DNA of 11,034 nt from Moraxellaceae bacterium. GTDB taxonomy: Bacteria > Pseudomonadota > Gammaproteobacteria > Pseudomonadales > Moraxellaceae. The notes beneath the pieces were generated by a model, which had not been told where the DNA came from, searched no databases, and saw only the letters and a program-made list of their open reading frames with translations. This document shows positions 1 through 6,822 of the stretch, piece by piece. Position 1 is the stretch's first letter, and every line of letters starts with the position of its first letter. The position numbers were made by a program, and so were the translations under genes. The stretch lies in assembly GCA_021156385.1 (NCBI GenBank), contig JAJNDL010000013.1:1-11034 (forward strand). Reading direction: 5' to 3'.

Positions 1-96
1 AGCGTCAGCGAGCTGAAGATCGTCTGGCCGGACGGCCAGGAGCAGACCTTCACCAACGTCGCCGCCAACCAGTTCCTCGTCTATCTGCAGCCGTAG
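1..96 (+). CDS. ASPIC/UnbV-type protein, C-terminal end (partial)
   Basis: The reading frame is open from the first base and ends at TAG (94-96), giving the last 31 residues of a protein that begins before the window. The segment contains SELKIVWPDGQEQTFTNVAA followed by NQFLVYLQP. A hydrophobic-x-I-x-W-P-[DS]-G strand, then Q-T-x-x-N-V and a final strand, is the usual ending of the ASPIC/UnbV domain. That domain closes many secreted FG-GAP/VCBS beta-propeller proteins of the CRTAC1-like type. Most such proteins are extracellular or periplasmic and of unknown detailed function. The propeller part lies outside the window, so only the C-terminal domain can be judged. The call rests on motif recognition over a short stretch. 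Confidence 0.7.
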   Translation, partial: SVSELKIVWPDGQEQTFTNVAANQFLVYLQP

Positions 97-97
97 G

Positions 98-116
98 CGC
101 CGGATAGCGCCCGGCG
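98..116 (+). terminator. Candidate stem-loop just after the first gene
   Basis: CGCCGG (98-103) and CCGGCG (111-116) form a perfect 6-bp stem around a 7-base loop, starting two bases after the stop codon. There is no T-run after it, so an intrinsic terminator is only possible. In GC-rich DNA a short stem like this can also arise by chance. Confidence 0.25.
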
Positions 117-283
117 GACAAAGCGGAACGGCGGCATCTCCGGCGCGCCGCACAGATCGAGCGCGCGGCCGGCGTCAGGGTGCGCAGGCAGGCGCGCGGC
201 CGCACCGTCAGCGCGGCCTGCGCTGACGACGGTCCCTGTCCGGCACCGCGCGACGGCGGATCGGACCGTTCGCCGGGCATGGT

Positions 284-347
284 CGTGTCGCGAAGTGATA
301 GTCCGTGTCACGATTCGCCATTGTTGTAGCGACACCAATGACGACAC
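284..347 (+). promoter_or_regulatory. Cluster of GTGTCR half-sites upstream of the first AraC gene
   Basis: Four copies of a GTGTCR core lie in 64 bases. CGTGTCGCGA (284-293) and CGTGTCACGA (304-313) are direct repeats exactly 20 bases apart. The reverse orientation appears as GCGACAC (329-335) and ACGACAC (341-347), 12 bases apart. Direct repeats about two helical turns apart are typical of AraC-family operators, and the cluster ends 28 bases before the regulator's ATG, so autoregulation is a reasonable inference. No convincing sigma-70 -35/-10 pair was found. The rest of the gap (97-375) shows no credible gene. Confidence 0.35.
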
Positions 348-375
348 TGCGGCGAGCTTAGCCGCAGGGACTGCC

Positions 376-1386
376 ATGAGCGAAACCATTACTCCCGCCC
401 ACATCGTCCTGCTCTGCATGCAGGTGCTGATGGACGACGTCGACCTCGACGAACTGTTCGGGCACGCCGGCATCCCCATCGAGCGCCTGCTCGATCCGGA
501 AGGCGTGCTCACCTCCTCCGACATCGTGCGCATCACCGAAAGCGCCCGCAGCCTCACCAACGACCCCGCGCTCGGCCTGCACCTCGGCGAGGAGCTCGGC
601 GTGGAGATGCTGGACATCGTCGGCATGCTGGTCTCCACCGCGCCGACGGTACGCGACGCCATCGCGTCGGTGCTGCGCTACTCGCCGCTCTTCACCGCGA
701 TGGGCCGCGGCGACCTCCTCGAGGAAGGCGACCGCGCGCGCGTGGTGCTGCACATGGTGGACGACATGGAGCCCATCCTGGCGTTCTGCGTGGAGGTCGC
801 CGGCGCCGCGTTCTGGAACAGCGTGCGCCGTCTGGTGAGAGGCGAGTTCCGCCTGCGCCGCCTCTGCCTCGCGCAGCCGGCGCCGGCCTGGGCGGACGAA
901 TACCCGCGCGTGTTCGGGGAAGAAGTGGAGTTCGTCTTCGATGCGGCGGAGAACAGCGTCGAGTTCGACCGCGCCTGCCTCGACCTCGCCATGATCCGGC
1001 ACACGCCGGGCCTCTACCAGCGCCTGCAGGAGCAGGCCGCGCGCCGCCTCGCCAGCCGGCCGCAGTCGGAATCCGCCAGTGCCGCGGTGCTGCGCATGAT
1101 CGACGAGCACCTCGGCGAGCACGTGCTGGACCTCTCCACGGTCGCCGGCTACATGGGTCTCACGCCGCGCACGCTGCAGCGTCGCCTCAAGGACGAGAGC
1201 ACCAGCTTCCAGAGCCTGTACGACCTGCGCCGCCAGCAGGTCGCGCAGGACCACCTGCAGCGCGACACCGATGTCGAGACCATCGCCGCGATGCTGGGCT
1301 ATTCCGACCCCGCCAACTTCTACCGCGCCTTCAAGGCCTGGACCGGCGTTTCGCCGAGCGAGTTCCGCAAGCGGCGCAGTGCCTGA
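376..1386 (+). CDS. AraC-family transcriptional regulator with arabinose-binding-like N-terminal domain (paralogue 1)
   Basis: A cytoplasmic DNA-binding regulator of 336 residues. Residues about 10-200 resemble the arabinose-binding-like sensor domain (PF12625 type), with DPALGLHLGEELG and the WADEYPRVFGEEVEFVFDA segment before the linker. Residues about 236-334 are the double helix-turn-helix of the AraC family: the first HTH ends in TPRTLQRRLK (263-272), and the second is DTDVETIAAMLGYSDPANFY followed by RAFKAWTGVSPSEFRK. A GTG at 295 in the same frame would add 27 residues. I prefer the ATG at 376 because the tandem paralogue also starts MSETITPA and the extra residues do not look conserved. 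The ribosome site is weak (AGGGA, 366-370). The family usually activates catabolic genes in response to a small ligand, here unknown. The paralogue follows 52 bases downstream, so the two may be co-transcribed. Confidence 0.92.
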   Translation: MSETITPAHIVLLCMQVLMDDVDLDELFGHAGIPIERLLDPEGVLTSSDIVRITESARSLTNDPALGLHLGEELGVEMLDIVGMLVSTAPTVRDAIASVLRYSPLFTAMGRGDLLEEGDRARVVLHMVDDMEPILAFCVEVAGAAFWNSVRRLVRGEFRLRRLCLAQPAPAWADEYPRVFGEEVEFVFDAAENSVEFDRACLDLAMIRHTPGLYQRLQEQAARRLASRPQSESASAAVLRMIDEHLGEHVLDLSTVAGYMGLTPRTLQRRLKDESTSFQSLYDLRRQQVAQDHLQRDTDVETIAAMLGYSDPANFYRAFKAWTGVSPSEFRKRRSA

Positions 1387-1438
1387 GCCCCGGTCTGCGC
1401 CAGGCCTGCGGGCCTGTTCCCGATAGCGACGTGAGCCC

Positions 1439-2503
1439 ATGAGCGAAACCATCACCCCCGCCAACCTCATCTTCACCGTCCTGCACCTGCTGCTCGACGA
1501 CGTGGATACCGACGAACTGCTCGAGCATGCGGGCATTCCCGTCCAGCGCGTCCTGGAGCCGGAGGGCAGCCTCACCATCCCGGAGGTGGTGCGCATCAGC
1601 CAGTGCGCGCAGGCCCTGACCGGCGACCCGGCGCTCGGCCTGCACCTCGGCCAGGAGCTCGGCACCGAGATGCTCGACGTGGTCGGCATGATGATGTCGA
1701 CCGCACCCGATGCGCGCGCCGCGGTCCACTCCGCGCTGCAGTACTCGCCGCTGCTGTCCACGCTGGGCCATGCCGAGCTCGAGGAGGAGGGCGACGAGGC
1801 GCGCATCGTGCTGCACCTGCTGCCCGAGGTCGAACCCATCGGCCTCTACTGCGCCGAGCTGGTCTGGGCGACGGTCTGGAGTGCCATGCGCCGCCTGGTC
1901 CGTGGCGAGGTGGTGCCGCGCCGCCTCACCTTCGCCTGGCCGGCGCCACCCTGGCAGGACGAATACCGGCAGGTCTTCGGCGAGGAGACCGAGATCGTGT
2001 TCGCGGCGCCCCGCACTACCCTTGCCGTCGATCGCCGCGACCTCGACCTGCCCATGGCCCGGCACACGCCCGGCCTCTACCAGCGCCTGCAGGAGCAGGC
2101 CGCGCGCCGCCTTGCCAGCCGCGCGCCGGCGGAGACCGCCAGCGCCAGCGCCACCGTCAGGCGCCTCATCGAGGACCACCTCGGCGAGCGCCTGCTCGAC
2201 CTGACCGTGATCGCGCAGCACATGGGCATCTCGCCGCGCACGCTGCAGCGCCGCCTCAAGGAGGAAGGCACCACCTTCCAGGCGCTCTACGACGCCTGCC
2301 GCCAGCAGGTGGCGCGCACCGAGCTGCTGGAGCACGACACCGACATGGCCACCATCGCCGCCATGCTGGGCTATTCCGAGCCCGCCAACTTCTACCGCGC
2401 CTTCCGCGACTGGTTCGGCCTCTCGCCGAGCGAGTTCCGCAAGCAGCACCGCGGCGCCGGCGGCTTCGCTCCCGACGGTCAGGCTGCCGTCGGGGACGCC
2501 TAG
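1439..2503 (+). CDS. AraC-family transcriptional regulator with arabinose-binding-like N-terminal domain (paralogue 2)
   Basis: A second AraC-type regulator of 354 residues, aligned with the preceding one from the first residue (both begin MSETITPA) and by eye more than half identical. The sensor region covers about residues 10-200. The linker contains RHTPGLYQRLQEQAARRLAS, identical to the same place in paralogue 1. The AraC HTH domain covers about 240-337, with recognition helices SPRTLQRRLK and EPANFYRAFR. These differ from paralogue 1 at very few positions, so overlapping operators are likely, while the sensor domains differ more and may read different ligands. A tail of about 16 residues (GAGGFAPDGQ...) beyond the normal family end has no counterpart in paralogue 1. 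The start has a weak GACGTGAG-like site upstream. The order suggests local gene duplication. Target genes are unknown. Confidence 0.92.
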   Translation: MSETITPANLIFTVLHLLLDDVDTDELLEHAGIPVQRVLEPEGSLTIPEVVRISQCAQALTGDPALGLHLGQELGTEMLDVVGMMMSTAPDARAAVHSALQYSPLLSTLGHAELEEEGDEARIVLHLLPEVEPIGLYCAELVWATVWSAMRRLVRGEVVPRRLTFAWPAPPWQDEYRQVFGEETEIVFAAPRTTLAVDRRDLDLPMARHTPGLYQRLQEQAARRLASRAPAETASASATVRRLIEDHLGERLLDLTVIAQHMGISPRTLQRRLKEEGTTFQALYDACRQQVARTELLEHDTDMATIAAMLGYSEPANFYRAFRDWFGLSPSEFRKQHRGAGGFAPDGQAAVGDA

Positions 2504-2542
2504 CCGGGGCGCTTGGCCGGGGACGCCCAGTCTGACACCCGG

Positions 2543-2568
2543 GAGCCGGTGGCCGGCTCTGCTATAAG
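2543..2568 (+). promoter_or_regulatory. Candidate extended -10 promoter with overlapping inverted repeat, for the thioesterase gene
   Basis: TGCTATAAG (2560-2568) is a good extended -10 element, the -10 hexamer being TATAAG (2563-2568), 30 bases before the thioesterase ATG. Just upstream, where a -35 would fall, GAGCCGG (2543-2549) and CCGGCTC (2553-2559) form a perfect 7-bp inverted repeat around TGG. No -35-like hexamer lies at the right spacing, which fits an extended -10 promoter. The inverted repeat could be an operator or the terminator of the regulator gene ending at 2503. Confidence 0.5.
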
Positions 2569-2598
2569 AGCGGCATCACTTCCTGCCAGGATGCCGCC

Positions 2599-2988
2599 AT
2601 GACCGATCCTTCTCCCGCGCCGCAAGGCACCATCTCCCTGCAGACCATCGCCATGCCGGCGGACACCAACTGGAACGGCGACATCTTCGGCGGCTGGCTG
2701 GTCTCGCAGATGGACCTCGCCGGTGCCGTGCATGCGCGCCGCCGCGCCAGGGGCCGCGTCGCCACCGTGGCGATCGACGCCATGGTCTTCCACCATCCCG
2801 TGCACGTCGGCGACGTGCTCTCCTGCTACACGAGCATTTTGCGCCTCGGCAACACCTCCCTGCGCATCGGCATCGAGGTGTGGGAAACCGCGGACCCGGA
2901 GCGGGTGCCGAAGAAAGTGACCGAGGGCCAGTTCACTTACGTCGCCATCGACGACAGCGGCCGGCCGCGCCCGGTGCCGGCGGAGTGA
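2599..2988 (+). CDS. yciA: Acyl-CoA thioesterase, YciA type (hotdog fold)
   Basis: A 129-residue cytoplasmic single-domain hotdog protein that hydrolyses acyl-CoA to free acid and CoA; YciA enzymes act on a broad range of acyl-CoAs. The diagnostic block AMPADTNWNGDIFGGWLVSQ, followed by MD, spans residues 18-39 and matches the E. coli and Haemophilus YciA signature almost exactly. Asp39 corresponds to the catalytic Asp of the SQMD motif (Asp44 in the Haemophilus protein). The motifs GRVATVAIDAMVFHHPVHVG and VGDVLSCY, then IEVW and FTYVAID..GRPRPVP, follow in the family order, and the length is normal (about 130). The AGGA at 2588-2591 is 7 bases before the ATG at 2599. The gene has its own likely promoter and is probably monocistronic. 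It may recycle CoA during fatty-acid or aromatic-acid metabolism; the physiological substrate is not visible here. Confidence 0.93.
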   Translation: MTDPSPAPQGTISLQTIAMPADTNWNGDIFGGWLVSQMDLAGAVHARRRARGRVATVAIDAMVFHHPVHVGDVLSCYTSILRLGNTSLRIGIEVWETADPERVPKKVTEGQFTYVAIDDSGRPRPVPAE

Positions 2989-3333
2989 GCGCGCGTCTTT
3001 CCTGACAGGCAAAAACTGCCACGCCGATCACCGCTGCGGACAGCCGCCGCCGCTTGCCCACCACACTCCGCCGGGCAGTGCCTCGCGCCTTGCCCGGCGC
3101 TTCTCCGCGCCCTGCGGTGACGGCATTGCTGCAGGTCCCCTCGGACCGACCTGCGATTCCATGCCGGCCCGCTCCGGACGAAGCGCAGGAAATCAGCACG
3201 AGACGGAATCGCCCGCCACTTATCGGCTCGCGCCGTCGCTGTCGTGAAATGCCAACGGGCGGCGCGTCATGACGGTTACGTGACCTGCCCCCGTTTCTAG
3301 ACTGCCGCAAACAAAAACGACTCGTGACGAGCC
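2989..3333 (+). promoter_or_regulatory. Gene-free leader region upstream of the four-gene surface operon
   Basis: This 345-base stretch has no credible gene. It holds three inverted repeats. CGCCGGGCA/TGCCCGGCG (3069-3077 with 3091-3099) is a 9-bp stem with a 13-base loop. GCAGGTC/GACCTGC (3131-3137 with 3148-3154) has an alternative pairing GGTCC/GGACC inside it. CGTCATGACG (3265-3274) is a perfect palindrome, directly followed by the near-palindrome GTTACGTGAC. A weak promoter can be drawn as TTACGT (3276-3281), 16 bases, TAGACT (3298-3303), about 30 bases before the first operon ATG; the palindrome would then overlap its upstream edge as an operator. The first stem may instead end transcription from the thioesterase gene. 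All functional readings are inference. Confidence 0.4.
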
Positions 3334-4779
3334 ATGCGGCCATTCCCCCGCCTCACGCTCGCGTCCCTCCTGCTCACCCTCCTGGCAGGCCTGGCGCGCG
3401 CCGACATGCAGAGCCTCGACGACACCGCGATGGCGGCGGAGACGGGCGCGGGCGTGGCCATTGCCTTCGACGAGTTCCAGTTCGCGATGGCGCCGACCAG
3501 CTACTTCGAGCAGGTCGGCACGGCGCCCACCGGCGGCGGCTGCGTCGGCACCGGCAGCATCGCTTCCAACATCAAGTGCTGGCGCCGCGGCGACCTGCGC
3601 TGGTACGGCATCAACATCTCGGGCGCCTCCGGCACCGGCTACCACTGGGACGACGCCACGAGCTGCGCCGGCAACTCGCTGAACTGCCCGCGCGGCGGCA
3701 CCATTGCCCACTTCAGCCCCTTCGACAATCCCTATCTCATCCGCGCCTTCTCGCCGGCCGGCTTCAGCTACAGCGGCGAGTGCATCAACGGCGCCTCGGG
3801 CGGCTGCACCGCGCCGGCCACGCCCATCAGCAAGGCCATCTACGAGTTCCTCGCGCCGACCGCGCAGCCCAACTACACCTTCTCCTGGTGGGGCGAGATC
3901 GAGGTCGGCAGCACGCGCAACTCGGTGACGCAGGCGCTCGCCACCAACGCCGGACGCATCCTGAAGAGCCAGAACATCATCCGCGGCAATGCCGCCGGCT
4001 CCGCGTTCCGGCTGTTCCAGTTCACCCAGACCGGCAACAACACCTTCGCCATGCTCTACCACAGCCGGCTGCGCGGCGATTACCGCTTCAGCGTCAACCA
4101 GGCCGTGGCCAACGACGTCATCGGCCAGCCCACCGTCTTCGCCAACACCGAAGGCCTGTACTTCCGCACCGTCGATGCCTTCATCCCGCTCGGCCAGCTC
4201 TACTACCAGGCCCTCACGCTGAACGCGGTCGGCACCGGCGGCAATTTCGAGATCGCGCTGACGCCGATCCCCGACACCGCCGCCGTCTACAACAAGCACT
4301 ACGGCCTGAACGCCGGCGACACCCGCGGTTATGCCACCGCGCGCGCCAACAACACCGGCGGCAGCAACACCGCCGACTACGACCTCACCCACGGCTATGC
4401 ACGCTGGGGCGGCTGGAGTGCGACCGGCACCTGGATCGGTCGCAACCTCATCAACGGCAACGACGGTTCTGCCACCGGCGACGGCGTGGTCTTCATGGCC
4501 TGCGGCGGCTGCGGCAATTTCCTCGCCTATGCCAGCCGCCCGCTCACCATCGACAAGCGCGGCGACACGGAAAGCCGCCAGCGCACGCAGAACTACAACT
4601 GCGCCACCGGCAACACCGGCAGCTGCAGCACGGCGGCGGCCGGCCCCATCATCACGGCCAGCCCCGGCAATTTCACGCGCACGTATCCGACCGCCGCGGT
4701 GAACCTCGGCGACAGCCGCCTCGAAGGCCTCATGTTCAACAGCCTGCGCTTCGAGAGCTGCGCCATGGGAGGCTGCTGA
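3334..4779 (+). CDS. Exported protein of unknown function, first gene of four-gene surface operon
   Basis: 481 residues with a clear Sec signal peptide (MRPFPRLTLASLLLTLLAGL, cleavage likely after ARA at 23). The mature end begins DMQSLDDTAMAAETGAGVAI, the motif shared by all four proteins of the operon. Most of the protein is Gly/Asn/Thr-rich with alternating beta-strand pattern. An aromatic stretch YTFSWWGEIEVG lies near residue 190, and the final region contains AAVNLGDSRLEGLMFNSLRF. The mature protein has 12 cysteines, mostly in close pairs (CX6C, CX7C, CX2C, CX7C, CX4C), and the very last residue is Cys. That suits disulfide formation in the periplasm or outside the cell. The style is reminiscent of uncharacterised gammaproteobacterial surface or pilus-associated families (for example the DUF6160/FilA type), but I cannot confirm the family. 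The ribosome site is weak. The stop overlaps the next ATG (TGATG). Confidence 0.88.
   Translation: MRPFPRLTLASLLLTLLAGLARADMQSLDDTAMAAETGAGVAIAFDEFQFAMAPTSYFEQVGTAPTGGGCVGTGSIASNIKCWRRGDLRWYGINISGASGTGYHWDDATSCAGNSLNCPRGGTIAHFSPFDNPYLIRAFSPAGFSYSGECINGASGGCTAPATPISKAIYEFLAPTAQPNYTFSWWGEIEVGSTRNSVTQALATNAGRILKSQNIIRGNAAGSAFRLFQFTQTGNNTFAMLYHSRLRGDYRFSVNQAVANDVIGQPTVFANTEGLYFRTVDAFIPLGQLYYQALTLNAVGTGGNFEIALTPIPDTAAVYNKHYGLNAGDTRGYATARANNTGGSNTADYDLTHGYARWGGWSATGTWIGRNLINGNDGSATGDGVVFMACGGCGNFLAYASRPLTIDKRGDTESRQRTQNYNCATGNTGSCSTAAAGPIITASPGNFTRTYPTAAVNLGDSRLEGLMFNSLRFESCAMGGC
4767..4772 (+). promoter_or_regulatory. Strong ribosome binding site for the second operon gene
   Basis: GGGAGG lies 6 bases before the ATG at 4779 and inside the coding region of the preceding gene. 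It fixes the start of the second gene and supports translational coupling across the TGATG overlap. Confidence 0.75.
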
Positions 4780-5417
4780 TGCGCGCGCTCCTGTCCGCCC
4801 TCCTGCTGGCCGCGTCCTGCGCGCAGGCCGGCGGCCTCGTCGAACTCAGCGACAACGAGCTCGGCTCCGTCGAGGCGCAGCAGGGCGTGCTGCTCAACCT
4901 CAAGCTGCGCAACAACGTCGACGCGAACAACACACCCATCGGCTGCACCGCCGTGGTGGGCACGCCCAACCCCTGCCGCATGGGCCTCGAGTTCGCGGCG
5001 CGCACGGGCACCTGGCTCATGCTCAAGGAATACTTCGGCACCTTCCAGCTGAAAGACCTGCGCCTCGACATCGTGTTCCTGCCGACCACGGCCTCGGGCT
5101 ACCAGGACGCCTCGCGCTTCGACGCCAACGGCAATGCCGGCTGCACCGCGCCGCTGCTGCCCGCCTGCAGTCCCAATGGCCGCCCGGCGCTGCAGCTCAC
5201 CTTCCCCGGCACCGACGGCCCCGCCGTGTATGACGACTTCCTGAGCTTCCTCAACATCGGCCGCGTCTGGCTGGAGTTCGACAACGGCGCGACGCCGGGC
5301 ATGCAGCGCGACACCAGCGCCAACAGCATGTTCGGCGTGCGCATGAGCGACTCGCGTGCGCTCAACGAACCGGCGCACATGCGCTTTATAGGCAAGGGAC
5401 TTGTCTATGGCTTCTGA
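4779..5417 (+). CDS. Small exported protein of unknown function, second gene of the operon
   Basis: 212 residues starting at an ATG that overlaps the previous stop. The signal peptide is MRALLSALLLAASCAQA, with likely signal-peptidase-I cleavage after AQA (17). The Cys at 14 is not in a good lipobox, because the -3 position is Ala. The shared motif ELSDNELGSVEAQQGVLLNL follows at residues 22-41. Four mature cysteines form two pairs (CTAVVGTPNPC and CTAPLLPAC). Strand-rich segments include WLMLKEYFGTFQLKDLRLDI and LNIGRVWLEF, and the end reads GVRMSDSRALNEPAHMRFIG, then KGLVYGF. The last eight residues GKGLVYGF end in Phe and match the G-x-x-aromatic-x-aromatic part of the outer-membrane beta-signal, which hints at outer-membrane insertion, though 212 residues would make only a small barrel. 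No characterised family is recognised. The gene overlaps the next one by 11 bases. Confidence 0.87.
   Translation: MRALLSALLLAASCAQAGGLVELSDNELGSVEAQQGVLLNLKLRNNVDANNTPIGCTAVVGTPNPCRMGLEFAARTGTWLMLKEYFGTFQLKDLRLDIVFLPTTASGYQDASRFDANGNAGCTAPLLPACSPNGRPALQLTFPGTDGPAVYDDFLSFLNIGRVWLEFDNGATPGMQRDTSANSMFGVRMSDSRALNEPAHMRFIGKGLVYGF
5394..5399 (+). promoter_or_regulatory. Ribosome binding site deciding the start of the third operon gene
   Basis: AAGGGA lies 7 bases before the ATG at 5407, but only one base before the in-frame TTG at 5401. The spacing therefore selects ATG 5407 as the start. Confidence 0.7.
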
Positions 5418-6822
5418 CCTGATGCGGACCCTGCGCTCGCGAATGAGCGGCACGCTGCCGGGCTTCCTGCTGCTCCTGGTCGCGTTCGGCGCCGGCAGCG
5501 CCGCTGCCATCGAAAGCCGCAGCGACGGCGGGGCGCAGGCGCGCGATTTCGCCGCGCGCCTCGAGATGGCCGAGCTCGACGACAGCGACCTGCGCGCGGA
5601 AGCCGGCCAGGCCGGCAGCCTCATCCTCACCGACCGCATCGGCCCCAACGAGCTGACCGGCGCCACCAGCGCCAACACCTTCGCGAACTTCTCGTATTAC
5701 CGCATGGGCCTGGACGGCAAGCTCGACTTCAACGCCAACATCTCCAAGCTCCAGCTCGGCTGCGGCGGCGTCAACGACCTGCTGGGCGGCGTGGCCGGCA
5801 CGCCGGGCTGCGACCTCGACATCGACTACCTCGGCTTCATGGGCCTGAACGCCGCCGGCGACCGCCCGGATCCCGCCGGCGCCGAGTCCACCTTCAAGCT
5901 GACGCGCCCCTTCATCGAACTGGCCATCAAGAACGAGAACAACCCGGCCACGCGCGAAGTCGTCGGCGTGCGCATCGGCGCGCAGAACATCCGCGGCGCG
6001 CTGCGCATGGGCCGCGACTACACCGGCTTCGGCAACCTCGGCAACGAGGCCAGCATGACCAACGTGGAAAACGGCGGCACCTGCGTGCCCTCCGCCACCA
6101 CCGGCAGCGGCGTGATCGGCTGCCACTCCGGCATCAACGCGCTCTCCGGCTACCTCGCCGGCCTCGAACTCTCCGCCGGCTTCCGCGCCCGCGCGCGCGT
6201 CTGCCTCGACCTCACCACCATCTGCCTGTTCGGCATTGGCGAGGTCGACATGGACCTCGACGGCTGTATCGGCCGCATCAATTTCGATCCCTGCACCACC
6301 GGCGACACGCCCTTCTTCATCGACGCCGGCGGCACCCGCATCAACAACCTCGACGTCGCTGCCGCCAAGCTCAAGCTGAAGACCAACGTGATCTTCCCCA
6401 TCACGCTGGAAGGCTACGGCGAGCTCGTGCTGAACACGCGCCAGATCCACTACCTGCTCGCCCCCGACAGCTCGGACTTCTACCTCTCCTTCCAGCGCGA
6501 GCGCGTGTCCTGGCCGCGCTACGACAAGACGCCGCCGCCCAACAACATGGCCTACGACGCCTGCAACCCGGCCTACGGCCAGGTCGCGGCGCGCTGCAGC
6601 AGCGCCTACCTGCCGGCCGCCAACACCGGCTGGTGGCTGTCGGCGACCAACCTCAAGATGCTGAACCTGCAGCCGGGCAACCGCATCGTCATCCCCGGTA
6701 CCTTCGATGTGTACGAGCTGCTGTCCGCGCTGGGCCCCGGCAGCAGTCCCATCGTCATCGACAACCCCAAGCTCGATTTCATCGCAGCGGACAACTGCCG
6801 TGGCAGCGCGCTCTTCTGCTGA
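5407..6822 (+). CDS. Exported cysteine-pair protein of unknown function, third gene of the operon
   Basis: 471 residues from ATG 5407, chosen by the AAGGGA site. The N-terminus MASDLMRTLRSRMSGTLPGF, followed by LLLLVAFGAGSAAA, is a rather long signal peptide with a basic n-region; cleavage is likely near residues 33-34. The shared motif AELDDSDLRAEAGQAGSLIL appears at about residues 55-74, some 20 residues further into the mature protein than in its neighbours. The body is strand-rich, for example LDFNANISKLQLGCGG, RPFIELAIKNENNPATREVV, LDVAAAKLKLKTNVIFPITL and LVLNTRQIHYLLAPDSSDFY. Twelve cysteines occur in six successive close pairs, and the chain ends NCRGSALFC with a terminal Cys, like the first gene. 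There is no enzyme motif or membrane helix after the signal peptide. A periplasmic or surface structural role is inferred. The start overlaps the previous gene by 11 bases and the end overlaps the next by 23. Confidence 0.88.
   Translation: MASDLMRTLRSRMSGTLPGFLLLLVAFGAGSAAAIESRSDGGAQARDFAARLEMAELDDSDLRAEAGQAGSLILTDRIGPNELTGATSANTFANFSYYRMGLDGKLDFNANISKLQLGCGGVNDLLGGVAGTPGCDLDIDYLGFMGLNAAGDRPDPAGAESTFKLTRPFIELAIKNENNPATREVVGVRIGAQNIRGALRMGRDYTGFGNLGNEASMTNVENGGTCVPSATTGSGVIGCHSGINALSGYLAGLELSAGFRARARVCLDLTTICLFGIGEVDMDLDGCIGRINFDPCTTGDTPFFIDAGGTRINNLDVAAAKLKLKTNVIFPITLEGYGELVLNTRQIHYLLAPDSSDFYLSFQRERVSWPRYDKTPPPNNMAYDACNPAYGQVAARCSSAYLPAANTGWWLSATNLKMLNLQPGNRIVIPGTFDVYELLSALGPGSSPIVIDNPKLDFIAADNCRGSALFC

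Noticed and set aside
295..375. GTG-started 27-residue N-terminal extension of the first AraC regulator
   Set aside because: The paralogue starts with the same MSETITPA sequence at its ATG, and the extension would cover the GTGTCR repeat cluster with non-conserved residues.
1401..1416. CAGGCC-TGCG-GGCCTG hairpin between the two AraC genes
   Set aside because: A 6-bp GC stem with no T-run is weak evidence for a terminator in GC-rich DNA, and the two genes may well be co-transcribed.
358..1839. Minus-strand frames of 361-493 codons opposite the AraC regulators
   Set aside because: They are shadows of two paralogous regulators with unmistakable HTH domains. The same shadow recurs in both copies because the genes are related.
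3324..4778. Long plus-strand frame running through the first operon gene into the second (697 codons in all)
   Set aside because: Only the part from 4779 is real, supported by GGGAGG and a signal peptide. The upstream part is Arg/His/Pro-rich shadow of the first gene.
4779..4841. Second operon protein as a lipoprotein using the Cys at residue 14
   Set aside because: The residues before the Cys (A-A-S) lack the Leu/Val/Ile expected at -3, and a better signal-peptidase-I site (AQA) follows three residues later.
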